Of a stretch of 64,000 nucleotides of DNA, positions 54,583 through 63,080 are shown piece after piece. Source of the DNA: Vibrio splendidus (GTDB taxonomy: Bacteria; Pseudomonadota; Gammaproteobacteria; Enterobacterales; Vibrionaceae). Each line of letters starts with the position of its first letter. Position 1 is the stretch's first letter. The stretch is taken from contig NZ_MCUN01000013.1 of the NCBI RefSeq assembly GCF_002873455.1, positions 124,001 through 188,000 of the forward strand, written 5' to 3'. The position numbers and the translations under genes were made by a program. A model generated the notes under the pieces. That model made no database searches, was not told the DNA's origin, and was given only the letters and a program-made list of their open reading frames with translations.

Positions 54583-54629
54583 GCAAACTAAACGCGCTAA
54601 GTAAACTAAATAAACCAAGTAATCACAAT

Positions 54630-54660
54630 AAGCCCTAACGTAATGCTAGGGCTTAGTTTT
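54630..54660 (+). terminator. terminator after the kinase gene
   Basis: AAGCCCTA (54630-54637) and TAGGGCTT (54647-54654) with a 9-base loop followed by AGTTTTAT. It lies between convergent genes. Confidence 0.82.
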
Positions 54661-54697
54661 ATCTCAGTTCAACGGAACACTGCTCACTTCAACATAG

Positions 54698-55078
54698 TTA
54701 GCCCATCGAATGTAGCCCAATCATATTGCCTTCCGTGTCACTCACTACACTGATAAAACCATGCTCACCAATGTCCATTTTTGGCACTTGTAACACACCA
54801 CCATTGGCCGCAGCCAAACTCGCTTCTGTGGCACAATCCTCACAAGAGAAGTAAACCATGGTGCTGTTGCCTCCCGCTTTTACACCTGACATTTTACATA
54901 GAGCTCCTGTCGCGCCATAGTTTCCCATATCGCAAGGAAATACCCACATCTCAACTTCGATTCCAGTTTCATTGCCTAACTTGTCCAACGTCACTTTAAA
55001 TACTGATTCGTAAAAAGCTTTTGCTCTCGACATGTCATCGACATATATTTCAAACCAACCAATCGGATTCATTTGCAT
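54698..55078 (-). CDS. VOC-family (glyoxalase/bleomycin-resistance fold) protein
   Basis: A 126-residue single-domain VOC protein (GWFEIYVDDMSRAKAFYESVF at the start, GFISVVSDTEGNMIGLHS at the end). Metal-binding positions are only partly kept, so enzymatic activity is uncertain. A longer upstream frame exists, but ATG 55078 has AGGA in place and matches the usual start of this group. Single gene. Substrate unknown. Confidence 0.8.
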   Translation of the reverse strand: MQMNPIGWFEIYVDDMSRAKAFYESVFKVTLDKLGNETGIEVEMWVFPCDMGNYGATGALCKMSGVKAGGNSTMVYFSCEDCATEASLAAANGGVLQVPKMDIGEHGFISVVSDTEGNMIGLHSMG

Positions 55079-55252
55079 AACGTTATCCTCAGCTTTCGCC
55101 GCTTGTTCGCCCTTATTCAGCATAGTCAAAGTTGAAAAATTTATATCCGAGGAATTACGTGATAGCGGGTTATGTTTGTATAGATATAGTCCAGTAGAAA
55201 CTGCAAAGCCTTGTTTGGTGGAGGGTTCAAACAAGGCTCGAGCTGGTCGCTT

Positions 55253-56578
55253 TTATATATCGCTCTGTATCTCGTTCATAGCGACATCTAGAGTTTGCGA
55301 ATCATCGCGGTAGGTAGCTACTCCGATCATCAAGATCCGACCATCTGTATAATAGTCATGATCTTCATCGATCACTTCCACCGTTGCTAATGGGTACTTG
55401 TCTAGCTCAATATCTGGTAATGACGTTCGTATCTGATTCGCGAGCCTATCTCGCTCTTCATCAACATTAGGATCGATATTATGAAGTATGGTCACAATAC
55501 CTGAGTAAGGGGTCACTTTAAGGCCATCATCATAGCTAATTGCACCTAACCACTGAGGCTGGTTAGTTTTAATATCAACACCGGCACGCCACCAGCGAAT
55601 ATGACTGCGCTTCACCAAATTACCCGGTAATTGAAACGCCATATCTTGTGGCTTGTCTCGCCAATACAAATCAGACACAGGTGGCGTTTTATCTCTAAGC
55701 AATGCGAGATAACCTGCCCATTCAATCTCATTTCGAGAGAACGTTTGATTCTCTATCCAGCCTAATTGCTTCATTAAATCTCTTGGGGTTGCTCCAACAT
55801 AAATTACGTTGATCGCTTGTGCCGAGTAGAACGAAGATTTGCCTGGAAACGCTTTATAGGTAACCGAATTCCAGTTGACTTTGTCAATTTGAGCCGTCTC
55901 TGGTTGATTCTGAAAATCATCGGCCTTCCAGAAAAAGTGAGCGTAGTTCGCAAACAATACCCACGCCAACAACAGCGCACTGGATTTAAGCACCAAGCGT
56001 CGCCACTTCATTCGATAACCAATAATAGTGAAAACCAATACCGTGAACACACCGACGATCAAACTGTTATGCTCAGCGATAAATATTTTAAGGCTATTAA
56101 GCCACGGAAAACTTTCAACACCGTGCGCGAGTAACATCCCCCAAGCAATGAACTGCCCGCCACCAAGAACCAAGCCGATAAAGGCCAACAGACTGAAATT
56201 GCGCCACGGTACACGATGCGAGCCAGCTATAAATGGCACAACCCAAGCGATAGGCCCTAATAAACGAGCAAAAAGAATAATGTATGTGCCTTTGCGAGCA
56301 ACCAGATAGCGGCAACGCGCAATTAATCTTTTGGTTTTAGGGCGAAATTTAATGAGTTTTCGTTGCGCCTTAGCACCGTATTTGTAGCCAATAAAATAAC
56401 TGAGTTGATCACCAAGTAGGCCACCTAACATCACCATCACCAAAGCCATCCATGCACCCGAATACAGTTGAAAGCCTGCTGCGATAAAAAAAGGCTCCCC
56501 CGGTATAAATAGGTTTGGGCCAATAAGAGCATCACCCAATGCTCCCAGAAACAGCCCTAGTCCATCAAACATAACCAC
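55253..56578 (-). CDS. DedA-family membrane protein with LssY C-terminal domain
   Basis: A 441-residue inner-membrane protein. Residues 1-200 form a DedA/VTT domain (FIPGEPFFIAAGFQL, GGLLGDQLSYFIGYKYGAKA, FARLLGPIAWVVPFIAG), a membrane family involved in lipid flipping and envelope homeostasis. After two more helices, residues from about 240 to 430 make an LssY C-terminal domain, likely periplasmic, with NVIYVGATPRDLMKQLGWI. The fusion is known in the family. It starts 8 bases after the glycosyltransferase gene on the same strand, so the two may be co-transcribed for an envelope role. Confidence 0.85.
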   Translation of the reverse strand: MVMFDGLGLFLGALGDALIGPNLFIPGEPFFIAAGFQLYSGAWMALVMVMLGGLLGDQLSYFIGYKYGAKAQRKLIKFRPKTKRLIARCRYLVARKGTYIILFARLLGPIAWVVPFIAGSHRVPWRNFSLLAFIGLVLGGGQFIAWGMLLAHGVESFPWLNSLKIFIAEHNSLIVGVFTVLVFTIIGYRMKWRRLVLKSSALLLAWVLFANYAHFFWKADDFQNQPETAQIDKVNWNSVTYKAFPGKSSFYSAQAINVIYVGATPRDLMKQLGWIENQTFSRNEIEWAGYLALLRDKTPPVSDLYWRDKPQDMAFQLPGNLVKRSHIRWWRAGVDIKTNQPQWLGAISYDDGLKVTPYSGIVTILHNIDPNVDEERDRLANQIRTSLPDIELDKYPLATVEVIDEDHDYYTDGRILMIGVATYRDDSQTLDVAMNEIQSDI

Positions 56579-56586
56579 CTCAATGC

Positions 56587-57315
56587 TTACTGTTCTTTAT
56601 AGTGACCAAACTTGTAGTTCATCTCGTTGTCTCGCATTTCACCTTTAAAGAAGCGTCTTATATTGGCTTTAAGGTAAGTTGAACCTGTCTTCACAACACC
56701 ATCTTGGTCTAATCGGCGTGGGTCAAAACCAAAGGTCATATTTAGGAATCTAAATCGCCATGTTTTGCTCGCACGTTTTACGTAGTCACAGTCTTCACAC
56801 AAGACGATCTCTTCATCGAAACCACCGATTTCATCATGTGCGCGTTTAGTCGAAAAAATACACGCGCCAATCGCCGTTGGGAAAAAGAACTGGGTGGTAA
56901 ATAAGCCTGCGTTAAATAACCCATAACCAAACTTGTGCACCAGTGGCAGACCTTTCGAACTCATGTACACACCCGCAACTTCAAGCTTCTTCTCTTCTAG
57001 CTCATAAAGCGCTTTCGCAAGGAAGTTTCGAGGCAAGCTCACGTCAGCATCTAAGAAAAGGATTCTGCTGTACTGCGCTAATGACGCACCCGTGTTTCTG
57101 CCAAGGCTCACGCCACGATGTTCCATATGATGGACAGTTAATTTTGGCAACGCGTTTTCATAAGCTTGTGCCACTTCTCTTGTGTTGTCTTCACTGTTTG
57201 AGTCAACAACAATCACTTCAAACTCTTGGTGGGTTTGTACACTCAACTCTTCCATTAAGCGGCTGATGCGCTTCTCTTCGTTTAGCGTAATTACGACAAT
57301 GCTTACCGGTTCCAT
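56587..57315 (-). CDS. family 2 glycosyltransferase
   Basis: A 242-residue GT-A fold enzyme with SIVVITLNEEKRISRLM, VVDSNSEDNT, and DAD (ILFLDADVSLP), and a later CEDCDYVKRA stretch that supplies the acceptor-site acidic residues. It should transfer a sugar from a nucleotide sugar to an envelope or small-molecule acceptor. It has no membrane helices of its own and directly precedes a DedA-like membrane protein. Acceptor unknown. Confidence 0.82.
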   Translation of the reverse strand: MEPVSIVVITLNEEKRISRLMEELSVQTHQEFEVIVVDSNSEDNTREVAQAYENALPKLTVHHMEHRGVSLGRNTGASLAQYSRILFLDADVSLPRNFLAKALYELEEKKLEVAGVYMSSKGLPLVHKFGYGLFNAGLFTTQFFFPTAIGACIFSTKRAHDEIGGFDEEIVLCEDCDYVKRASKTWRFRFLNMTFGFDPRRLDQDGVVKTGSTYLKANIRRFFKGEMRDNEMNYKFGHYKEQ

Positions 57316-57684
57316 ATTTTCACCTATTCATTCTGCTGTTTAATTAACACTAAGATTAACCAACTAAGCCTTAACCAAGTCTTAGGCAAACATTCATTTT
57401 CCGTTCATTAACTTGATGATTTAGCTGCGATATAAATAGATAAGAATGGCGATGTAAAAGGGGTTAAAATGGGCTCAGCTACAGTTAGCGAACGTTTTAT
57501 CTCCAAACGAATCATTTATCGAAGGAAATTTACTTTGAGATGGGCTTCTGACTTGCTCAGATTTGAATGTGATGTTAGTATCCGCGCTCGCTTAAGCATG
57601 AACTCGTTTATGCCTAAGCTTTACCACATACTCAAGGTCGCATTGAGGTGTGAAGTTAATTTTTACTAATTTGAGAGTAAAACT
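57316..57684. other. intergenic region and rplY leader
   Basis: 369 bases between the divergent glycosyltransferase and rplY genes. It holds both promoters and an open frame of 66 codons at 57469-57669, described separately. No hairpin with a T-run or recognised ribosomal-protein binding structure was spotted by eye. Confidence 0.4.
57469..57669 (+). CDS. possible leader open frame before rplY
   Basis: ATG at 57469 follows AAAAGGGG at a good distance and the frame runs 66 codons to a TAA 15 bases before rplY. The product is basic and rich in R and S (SKRIIYRRKFTLRWASDLLR) and fits no family. The composition does not look like a stable protein, so it is more likely non-coding leader sequence. 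Confidence 0.2.
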   Translation: MGSATVSERFISKRIIYRRKFTLRWASDLLRFECDVSIRARLSMNSFMPKLYHILKVALRCEVNFY

Positions 57685-57963
57685 ATGAAATTTGAAGCAG
57701 TAGTACGTACTGAACTAGGTAAAGGTGCGAGCCGCCGCCTACGTCACGCTGGTAAATTCCCAGCTGTAATCTACGGTGGCGAAGCAGCAGCTGTAGCTAT
57801 CGAACTTGTTCACGCTGAAGTGATCAACCAAATGGATAAGCCTGAATTCTACGAAACAATCACTCTAGTGATTGACGGCGCAGAAGTTAAGGTTAAGCCG
57901 CAAGACGTTCAACGTCACGCGTTCAAGCCTAAAGTTGAGCACATGGACTTCATCCGTATCTAA
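57685..57963 (+). CDS. rplY: 50S ribosomal protein L25
   Basis: A 92-residue short-type L25 that binds 5S rRNA in the large subunit. Recognised by [38 protein letters not shown] and [20 protein letters not shown]. Codons are those of highly expressed genes. The ribosome-binding site is GAGAG. It is monocistronic with a strong terminator. L25 in E. coli can repress its own translation through its leader, which may apply here but is not shown. Confidence 0.95.
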   Translation: MKFEAVVRTELGKGASRRLRHAGKFPAVIYGGEAAAVAIELVHAEVINQMDKPEFYETITLVIDGAEVKVKPQDVQRHAFKPKVEHMDFIRI

Positions 57964-58051
57964 TTCCCTACCAAGGAATAAGATTGGATAATTCCAAGCC
58001 TTCTGCATAGAAAAGATAATCGATCTTACCAGTCGAGAAATCTAGAAATTC

Positions 58052-58082
58052 GAAACCCCGATGCTACCAACATCGGGGTTTC
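58052..58082. terminator. rplY terminator
   Basis: GAAACCCCGATG, loop CTACCAA, CATCGGGGTTTC: a 12-bp stem. TTTTT follows shortly on plus and a T-containing flank on minus, so it also separates the convergent NUDIX gene. Confidence 0.85.
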
Positions 58083-58131
58083 ACCATTTTTGAGCCCTCA
58101 AAAACATTCAAAACATGTTACCGAAGCCAAA

Positions 58132-58524
58132 CTAAAGATACAGACCAACCCGCTCAACTTCTTTCAAAGCAACACCATCAACAGCGATACCAACTTTAGC
58201 AGTATTTAACGAATACCACGCTACACTGTCAGCTTCTTGTGCGGTTATCTCCCCTTCCCATTGGTTCACAACAAAGTAATGAATCAACTGAAGTTCCTTC
58301 GTAGGATGGTAAAGCGAACACAAGTATTTGTAATCACTCGGAACAATATTAAGCTCTTCATCGAGCTCACGAAATAGCGCCTGAATCGGGTTTTCACCGT
58401 GTTCAATATGACCGCCAGGTATGGTAATTAAGCCAGGATCCGTTTCCTTAAACTCACTACGCTTTTCTAACAAAACTCGTGACTCGTTAAGCAAAATAAA
58501 AGAAACACACTCATGTAAATCCAT
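58132..58524 (-). CDS. NUDIX hydrolase
   Basis: A 130-residue NUDIX protein with the box GGHIEHGENPIQALFRELDE followed by ELNI (G-x5-E-x7-REL-x-EEL); the final box glycine is replaced. It should hydrolyse a nucleoside diphosphate linked to another group. It is the first of an all-minus run of small accessory genes. Substrate unknown. Confidence 0.85.
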   Translation of the reverse strand: MDLHECVSFILLNESRVLLEKRSEFKETDPGLITIPGGHIEHGENPIQALFRELDEELNIVPSDYKYLCSLYHPTKELQLIHYFVVNQWEGEITAQEADSVAWYSLNTAKVGIAVDGVALKEVERVGLYL

Positions 58525-58554
58525 CCGTTTTTCCTTAGACCGTCATTTGGGTAA

Positions 58555-59064
58555 CTAAACTTTCTTTACGACAACAGAGCCCGCAATGAAGTCGTGAATC
58601 GCTCTGCGTTTGTGATTAAACAACATAGAGATGAACTCTAAAAGAACCCAACCAATCATTGCGTAGCCCACGAAAATGACGATTCGGCCTTGCTCTAAGC
58701 TGTCCCATGTATTGTCATAGAACGACAGTTGTGCATAAACATAGAAATTAAAAGGGATAAGCATGATAGGGACAATATCCCTCATGCAAGACTGTTTGAG
58801 GGTTAAGTTTCTGCTTTCTGATACATCGACCACTTTTACTCTCGTGACCATCTTACCGATCGTTTGCCCATATTTGGCGTGCATCCCCACATAGTAAGTG
58901 ATCCCAATTAATGAATACGCAACTCCCCAAGCAAACACACCACCCGAATTTATCACGCCAGAAAGCACGTAATCATCTATCCATTCCAATGGTAAAAACA
59001 CGATTGAATCGATCAAGGTAGCAAAGAAGCGTCTCCAAAAATTTGAATACTTATTGGCGTACAT
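58555..59064 (-). CDS. RDD-family membrane protein
   Basis: A 169-residue inner-membrane protein with four helices. The RDD signature is partly visible: RRFFATLIDSIVFLPL at the first helix (R..D), GQTIGKMVTRVKVVD in the loop and HDFIAGSVVV at the end. RDD proteins are implicated in transport or ion exchange, without a fixed substrate. It lies 30 bases from the NUDIX gene on the same strand. Confidence 0.8.
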   Translation of the reverse strand: MYANKYSNFWRRFFATLIDSIVFLPLEWIDDYVLSGVINSGGVFAWGVAYSLIGITYYVGMHAKYGQTIGKMVTRVKVVDVSESRNLTLKQSCMRDIVPIMLIPFNFYVYAQLSFYDNTWDSLEQGRIVIFVGYAMIGWVLLEFISMLFNHKRRAIHDFIAGSVVVKKV

Positions 59065-59210
59065 TTTTGTTCCTCAAGCAATTATCGGTAATAGAGAAGA
59101 GAATCTACAACACATCAGTATTTTCAACATTAAACTCGCAATTATTTATAAAACAAATGCGAAGTAGTCTTCATATAAAAACTATTATTCCCGCTAACTA
59201 ACTGATCCAA

Positions 59211-59984
59211 TTAACGTTGAACCAGTTTCTTACTTAGCCTTTCGTACAATTGAAAAGCTTCTGTTTTAGATATCAAGTTCCCAAGAGCATATTGGTGTGC
59301 CAGTTCAATATCATCGCTTTGATTTGGGTAATAACGCTTAGCGACTGCAGTGCACTGATTTAGATTGGTGTACCAACTGCCGTCTTTCTCAGCCACAAAG
59401 TAATACGCCGTTCGAACTAGCTTCTTGCCAATCACCTTGGCGACATCCGTATCAGCCATTGTTTTAAAACTCGGGGTCATTTGCTTAAGAAAAATCGATA
59501 AGTCACCGTTCAGAGCTTGGGCTATTTCAATGCTTGGTTTGTATAGTGGGAATTCAGTAGATAAATCATTACCCCAAATACAGCAGCAACAATGCTTGAG
59601 CCAAAATTGCCATCGATACTTTTCTTTAGGCTGTAGAACATTGTTGAGGTATCCGGGGTCAATATCGAGCTTACTCACTTGAGGGTATATTTTAGGAATA
59701 GTGTCGGAAAGTCGGCTAAATACTTCCTCCTCCCTTGGACCAATAGGCGTGGTGAGTATGATAGAAACATCTAAGTCGGAGCTTCCAGCAATGGCCGTTC
59801 CTCTAGGCACGCTTCCATACAGGTAGATACCATCAACTTGACTTGGGAGTTCTCTTAGCAACGAATCAACGGCTGCCGACACCGCTTCTTGAAATTCAGG
59901 CGCAATGTTCTTAGTTGAGTAAAGGTTTTGGATAAATCCTTCTCTATCGAGTCCTCTATCTAGCTTCTGCATACCACTTTCCAT
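59211..59984 (-). CDS. nucleotidyltransferase-domain protein, aminoglycoside adenylyltransferase-like
   Basis: A 257-residue protein with a pol-beta-type nucleotidyltransferase site (YLYGSVPRGTAIAGSSDLDV: G-S, then D-x-D) at residues 55-75 and a helical C-terminal domain (about 150-255). The pattern fits ANT(3'')/aadA-like or minor housekeeping nucleotidyltransferases; a resistance role is not shown. ATG 59984 (AAAAGG upstream) is chosen over ATG 60002. It begins 2 bases after the interrupted acetyltransferase gene and is in one transcript with it. Confidence 0.75.
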   Translation of the reverse strand: MESGMQKLDRGLDREGFIQNLYSTKNIAPEFQEAVSAAVDSLLRELPSQVDGIYLYGSVPRGTAIAGSSDLDVSIILTTPIGPREEEVFSRLSDTIPKIYPQVSKLDIDPGYLNNVLQPKEKYRWQFWLKHCCCCIWGNDLSTEFPLYKPSIEIAQALNGDLSIFLKQMTPSFKTMADTDVAKVIGKKLVRTAYYFVAEKDGSWYTNLNQCTAVAKRYYPNQSDDIELAHQYALGNLISKTEAFQLYERLSKKLVQR

Positions 59985-59986
59985 TG

Positions 59987-60523
59987 CTATGCCTTTTCCC
60001 ATTCAGAATGTAGAACCGCCAACACAACTGTATCCCACCACTTATCTTTGAAGAATCGATGATCTTTAAAACATGCTTCTTGTTTCATTCCCAATGACTT
60101 ACATAATTTAATCGCAGCCAAGTTCTTGCTGATGGTTTCGGCGAAGATACGGTGTATGCCTAACTCTGAGAAACCAAAATCAGCGAGAGCTTCAGAAGCT
60201 TCTATAGAAAGCCCTTTCCCCTGAATTTCTCTCGAGAAAGCACAGCCCATCGAAGCTTGTCGATTACCCTCAAGACGTAAGCAAACCGTTCCAATAAATT
60301 TACCAGAATGCTTGCTTTCAACCGCTAATTGATAGGATTTACGCGGAACTTCCGCGGCCTGAGTAACAAACAACTGGGTTAACTCTCGATATTTACTAGG
60401 TTCTCAATCACTCTCATCATAGAAACGCTGATACTTTGCATCTTGAGACATTGCAACAAAGGCACACTCGTCTTCGAGACTCATATTTCGAAGAATCAAC
60501 CTGTCAGTTTCCAGCTTAAACAT
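59987..60523 (-). pseudogene. GNAT acetyltransferase interrupted by an in-frame TGA
   Basis: A 178-codon GNAT (RimJ/RimL-like) gene. It begins at ATG 60523, with AAAGGA in place, and reads MFKLETDRLILRNMSLEDE. Codon 40 (60404-60406) is TGA, after which the same frame continues to the normal end with SREIQGKGLSIEASEALADF and a GNAT fold. The part after the stop can start at TTG 60373 but then lacks beta-strand 1 and helix 1 of the domain, so it is unlikely to be active alone. One base change restores the gene, so a recent mutation or a base-call error are the likely causes. Confidence 0.8.
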
Positions 60524-60572
60524 CAAAATTCCTTTTATCTTATAGCCTTGAAAGGAAAGGGCTCGGAGGTAT

Positions 60573-60977
60573 TTATTCGTATACGTTCCCGTTATGCTTT
60601 AACCAACCATGGGTATGATGATTACGGGGGTCTTTGTGCGTCCAGTGCATTACGCCGCCTTTCTTGTTCCATTCATATTCACCATAAAATTCAACTCGAT
60701 CGCCCTTTCCCAGTCCCTGAACACGAGGAGCTAAGTCAATATTATGTGCGACTAACAAGGTTTGGCCGCTATCGAGTCGCAAAATGAATTTCTGATGTCG
60801 AGAGCCTTTATTATCATCAGGAAGTACTCGATACACCGTACCCGAGCCGCGCACCTGAACGTCGCTTTGGTGATTTTCGTAAGCTTGCTTAAGTCGCGTA
60901 TCATTCGCTTGAACATGACTGATGCCGAAGCTAAGCAGTACCAAAAGTAGAGCGCAAAATTGTTTCATTCCTTTCAT
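60573..60977 (-). CDS. exported DUF3465 protein
   Basis: A 134-residue exported protein: signal peptide of about 24 residues (ending VQA), then the DUF3465 pattern GSGTVYRVLPDDNKGSRHQK, LLVAHNIDLAPRV, GEYEWNKKGGVMHWTHKDP and GWLKHNG. The many conserved H and W suggest nucleic-acid or metal contact, and the fold is probably OB-like. Function unknown. It lies 50 bases upstream (in transcription order, after) the TIGR03643 gene. Confidence 0.8.
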   Translation of the reverse strand: MKGMKQFCALLLVLLSFGISHVQANDTRLKQAYENHQSDVQVRGSGTVYRVLPDDNKGSRHQKFILRLDSGQTLLVAHNIDLAPRVQGLGKGDRVEFYGEYEWNKKGGVMHWTHKDPRNHHTHGWLKHNGNVYE

Positions 60978-61026
60978 TTCCCATATCTGTGTGTTGATTT
61001 GGGATACTGGCTGGGCATCCCCTCTT

Positions 61027-61278
61027 TTAACGATGCTTATACTGAGTCGGACAATAACCTCTCGAAACGTCCGAACTGCGAAGTTTTACGTGCTTGGTCG
61101 ATCGCCCAGAAACACGTGAGCGCCACAGCTTAAAACTGCCAAGCTTGAGATGACTACGCATAAAACGAATCACTTGCGATTCATTCAAACCAAATTGCAG
61201 TTCTATTGCTTCAAACGGCGTTCTGTCTTCCCATGCCATTTCGATAATTCTTGATTCATTCTCTTTAGATAACATCAT
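61027..61278 (-). CDS. TIGR03643 family protein
   Basis: An 83-residue cytoplasmic protein with a helix-turn-helix-like core (RIIEMAWEDRTPFEAIELQF, GLNESQVIRFMR) followed by LGSFKLWRSRVSGRSTKH, the family signature. AGGAG is well placed. The function is unknown; a DNA- or RNA-binding role is possible from the shape. Confidence 0.8.
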   Translation of the reverse strand: MMLSKENESRIIEMAWEDRTPFEAIELQFGLNESQVIRFMRSHLKLGSFKLWRSRVSGRSTKHVKLRSSDVSRGYCPTQYKHR

Positions 61279-61408
61279 GCATACTCTCCTTTATAAACTG
61301 GGAGAAGTACGCTCGTCTTAGATTTAAAGATCACAGAGTGAGCACTTTGAAGTACGCGTGCTACAACGTCGAATAAAACAACAGGTTAGTTGTAGGCTTG
61401 AACAATCG

Positions 61409-61930
61409 CTATTTACTTTCCAGCCACTCAGAACGCAATAGGCCATACTTAATCGAGTCATAATACTCGCCTTGGTAATAACGCACTTTTCTTAGCCTAG
61501 CTTCTTGCTGGAAGCCTAATTTGAGGGCTAGTGACATCATGCGAGGATTACCCGACCAAGTGGTTAAGCCGACACGCTCTATCTGCTTGTTTTCAAATAG
61601 GTAAGATACCCAAAGAGGAAGAGCTAACGCAGCAATACCCTTACCCCAATAGTCAGAGTTATAAATGACCACTCCGGCTTCAAGCCAACGTGTCTCTTCA
61701 CACTCCCAATAACAACTGACGGTTCCTACAGGCACATCGTCTACAACCACCAGCTGTAAATCGGATCCATTGAGTAACCGTTGAAACGAACGGCTTTCAA
61801 ACTCGTCTAATGACGGGTGGGAATATGGGAAATAAGGGCCGTTAAACTTCGTCCACTCATCGTTTGAGATAACCAAGGCATAAATGGCGGCCAATTCGCT
61901 GGGCATTGCTGATCTTATCGTTATGTCCAT
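61409..61930 (-). CDS. GNAT-family N-acetyltransferase
   Basis: A 173-residue acetyltransferase of the RimJ/RimL type, with acetyl-CoA binding region around DYWGKGIAALALPLWVSYLF and the C-terminal LGFQQEARLRKVRYYQGEYYDS. It should acetylate a protein N-terminus or small molecule. It is intact, in contrast to the interrupted acetyltransferase 1.4 kb away. Substrate unknown. Confidence 0.85.
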   Translation of the reverse strand: MDITIRSAMPSELAAIYALVISNDEWTKFNGPYFPYSHPSLDEFESRSFQRLLNGSDLQLVVVDDVPVGTVSCYWECEETRWLEAGVVIYNSDYWGKGIAALALPLWVSYLFENKQIERVGLTTWSGNPRMMSLALKLGFQQEARLRKVRYYQGEYYDSIKYGLLRSEWLESK

Positions 61931-61993
61931 TCACTTTCCTTATCCTGTTTCAAACGCTGTCGTACTGTTCGATTATTCTCAGTATTAGCACGA

Positions 61994-62824
61994 CTAATTT
62001 TTGTTGGAGTTTATTAGCTTTAACTGAGTATTTGCGAACTCTCTAAGCATTCTCGCATTATTGTGATGTGCGTTATCTCCGCATTGTTGTCCGTTCACTC
62101 TAATTTCAGGGCTAGAGTAGACAGGAATAATATCACGCTCATAAGACATTACTGTGCCTCTCTCTGAACAAGTAGCACCGAATGAATATGCAGGAGCTTT
62201 CGGATAGCTGCCAGCGATAAAATGATCGATACTCTCGTGATCTTTTAACACCTTTTTATAGTCGTGGTTAGCGCCACTCAAGTGACCAATTTCATGTTCC
62301 ATTGTCGAGTCTGGGCAATTTATCGCCAAAGAGAAAAAACGAGATACCTGAGATGCGACACCACAATATCGAGACTCGAACGCAGAATGATAATTAGAAA
62401 ACACAACCCCTGAAAAAACAGGACGGCCGTCTTCTGTGATTTCTTTAATTGGCTCTTCCATCGATAATTTTAATAACCTCTCTGCTGCCCCCAAATCTTG
62501 AAACCAAAGGCTGTCGATTTCAGGCGTATAAGTCACCTTGGTGACTTTTCTCGTCATAGGGATGCAAGAGTTCTTCAATACCAAATTCGAATAGCTTTCC
62601 CATGTCGCTATTTTAGAGGCAACAAATGCTTTGGAGTATTCGGCTAACACCGATTCATCAACATAAAGATGGATCTCTGTATTCAAAACCTCACTCTGCG
62701 TACAAGTAGGAAACTCGACGCTTTGAGCATTGGAGAGTCGGCTATTGCTCAACACTATAATCAAAACATAGCCAACTAACTGGATCAGCCTTTTAAAGGA
62801 ACCCTCACTGACTCGTGTATTCAT
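61994..62824 (-). CDS. secreted metzincin-like zinc metalloprotease
   Basis: A 276-residue exported protein, start at ATG 62824 (GAGAGG upstream; longer frame rejected). Residues 1-34 are a signal peptide (ending SNAQ). The catalytic site HEIGHLSGANHD (H177, E178, H181, H187) matches HExxHxxGxxHD, the metzincin zinc ligand and catalytic residues, and GTVMSYE (M226) is the Met-turn expected about 40 residues later, both in the right order. Seven cysteines remain in the mature chain, suggesting disulfides. This makes a secreted endopeptidase of the reprolysin/adamalysin-like kind likely. There is no visible propeptide domain or secretion-signal tail. The substrate is unknown. Confidence 0.8.
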   Translation of the reverse strand: MNTRVSEGSFKRLIQLVGYVLIIVLSNSRLSNAQSVEFPTCTQSEVLNTEIHLYVDESVLAEYSKAFVASKIATWESYSNLVLKNSCIPMTRKVTKVTYTPEIDSLWFQDLGAAERLLKLSMEEPIKEITEDGRPVFSGVVFSNYHSAFESRYCGVASQVSRFFSLAINCPDSTMEHEIGHLSGANHDYKKVLKDHESIDHFIAGSYPKAPAYSFGATCSERGTVMSYERDIIPVYSSPEIRVNGQQCGDNAHHNNARMLREFANTQLKLINSNKN

Positions 62825-62967
62825 TTCCATCCTCTCCCTATATTCAAAACCACCAGAACACCATAAATGCCGTGACTTAAGAATCATACCGATCACCATT
62901 ACACGTATAAGTGTTGGTCTCTCAAAGTAACCTACTTGCTCTATCAATGTTTTTCAGAAAACAAAAA

Positions 62968-62988
62968 GCTCGCCATACAATGGCGAGC
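62968..62988 (-). terminator. terminator after the small membrane-protein gene
   Basis: GCTCGCCA (62968-62975) and TGGCGAGC (62981-62988) with loop TACAA; on the minus strand TTTTT follows the stem. Confidence 0.82.
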
Positions 62989-63080
62989 CTTATTGATTAT
63001 CGGAGCTTAACTGTCATTAAACCCTAGCATTAACAGGCCCCAACTACGAAGAAACCTAAAGCATGAAGAAGCCTAAGGCA

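Noticed and set aside
59211..59984. Confirmed aminoglycoside-resistance gene
   Set aside because: The nucleotidyltransferase site is visible but the fold is shared by many housekeeping enzymes, and nothing else in the region marks a resistance element.
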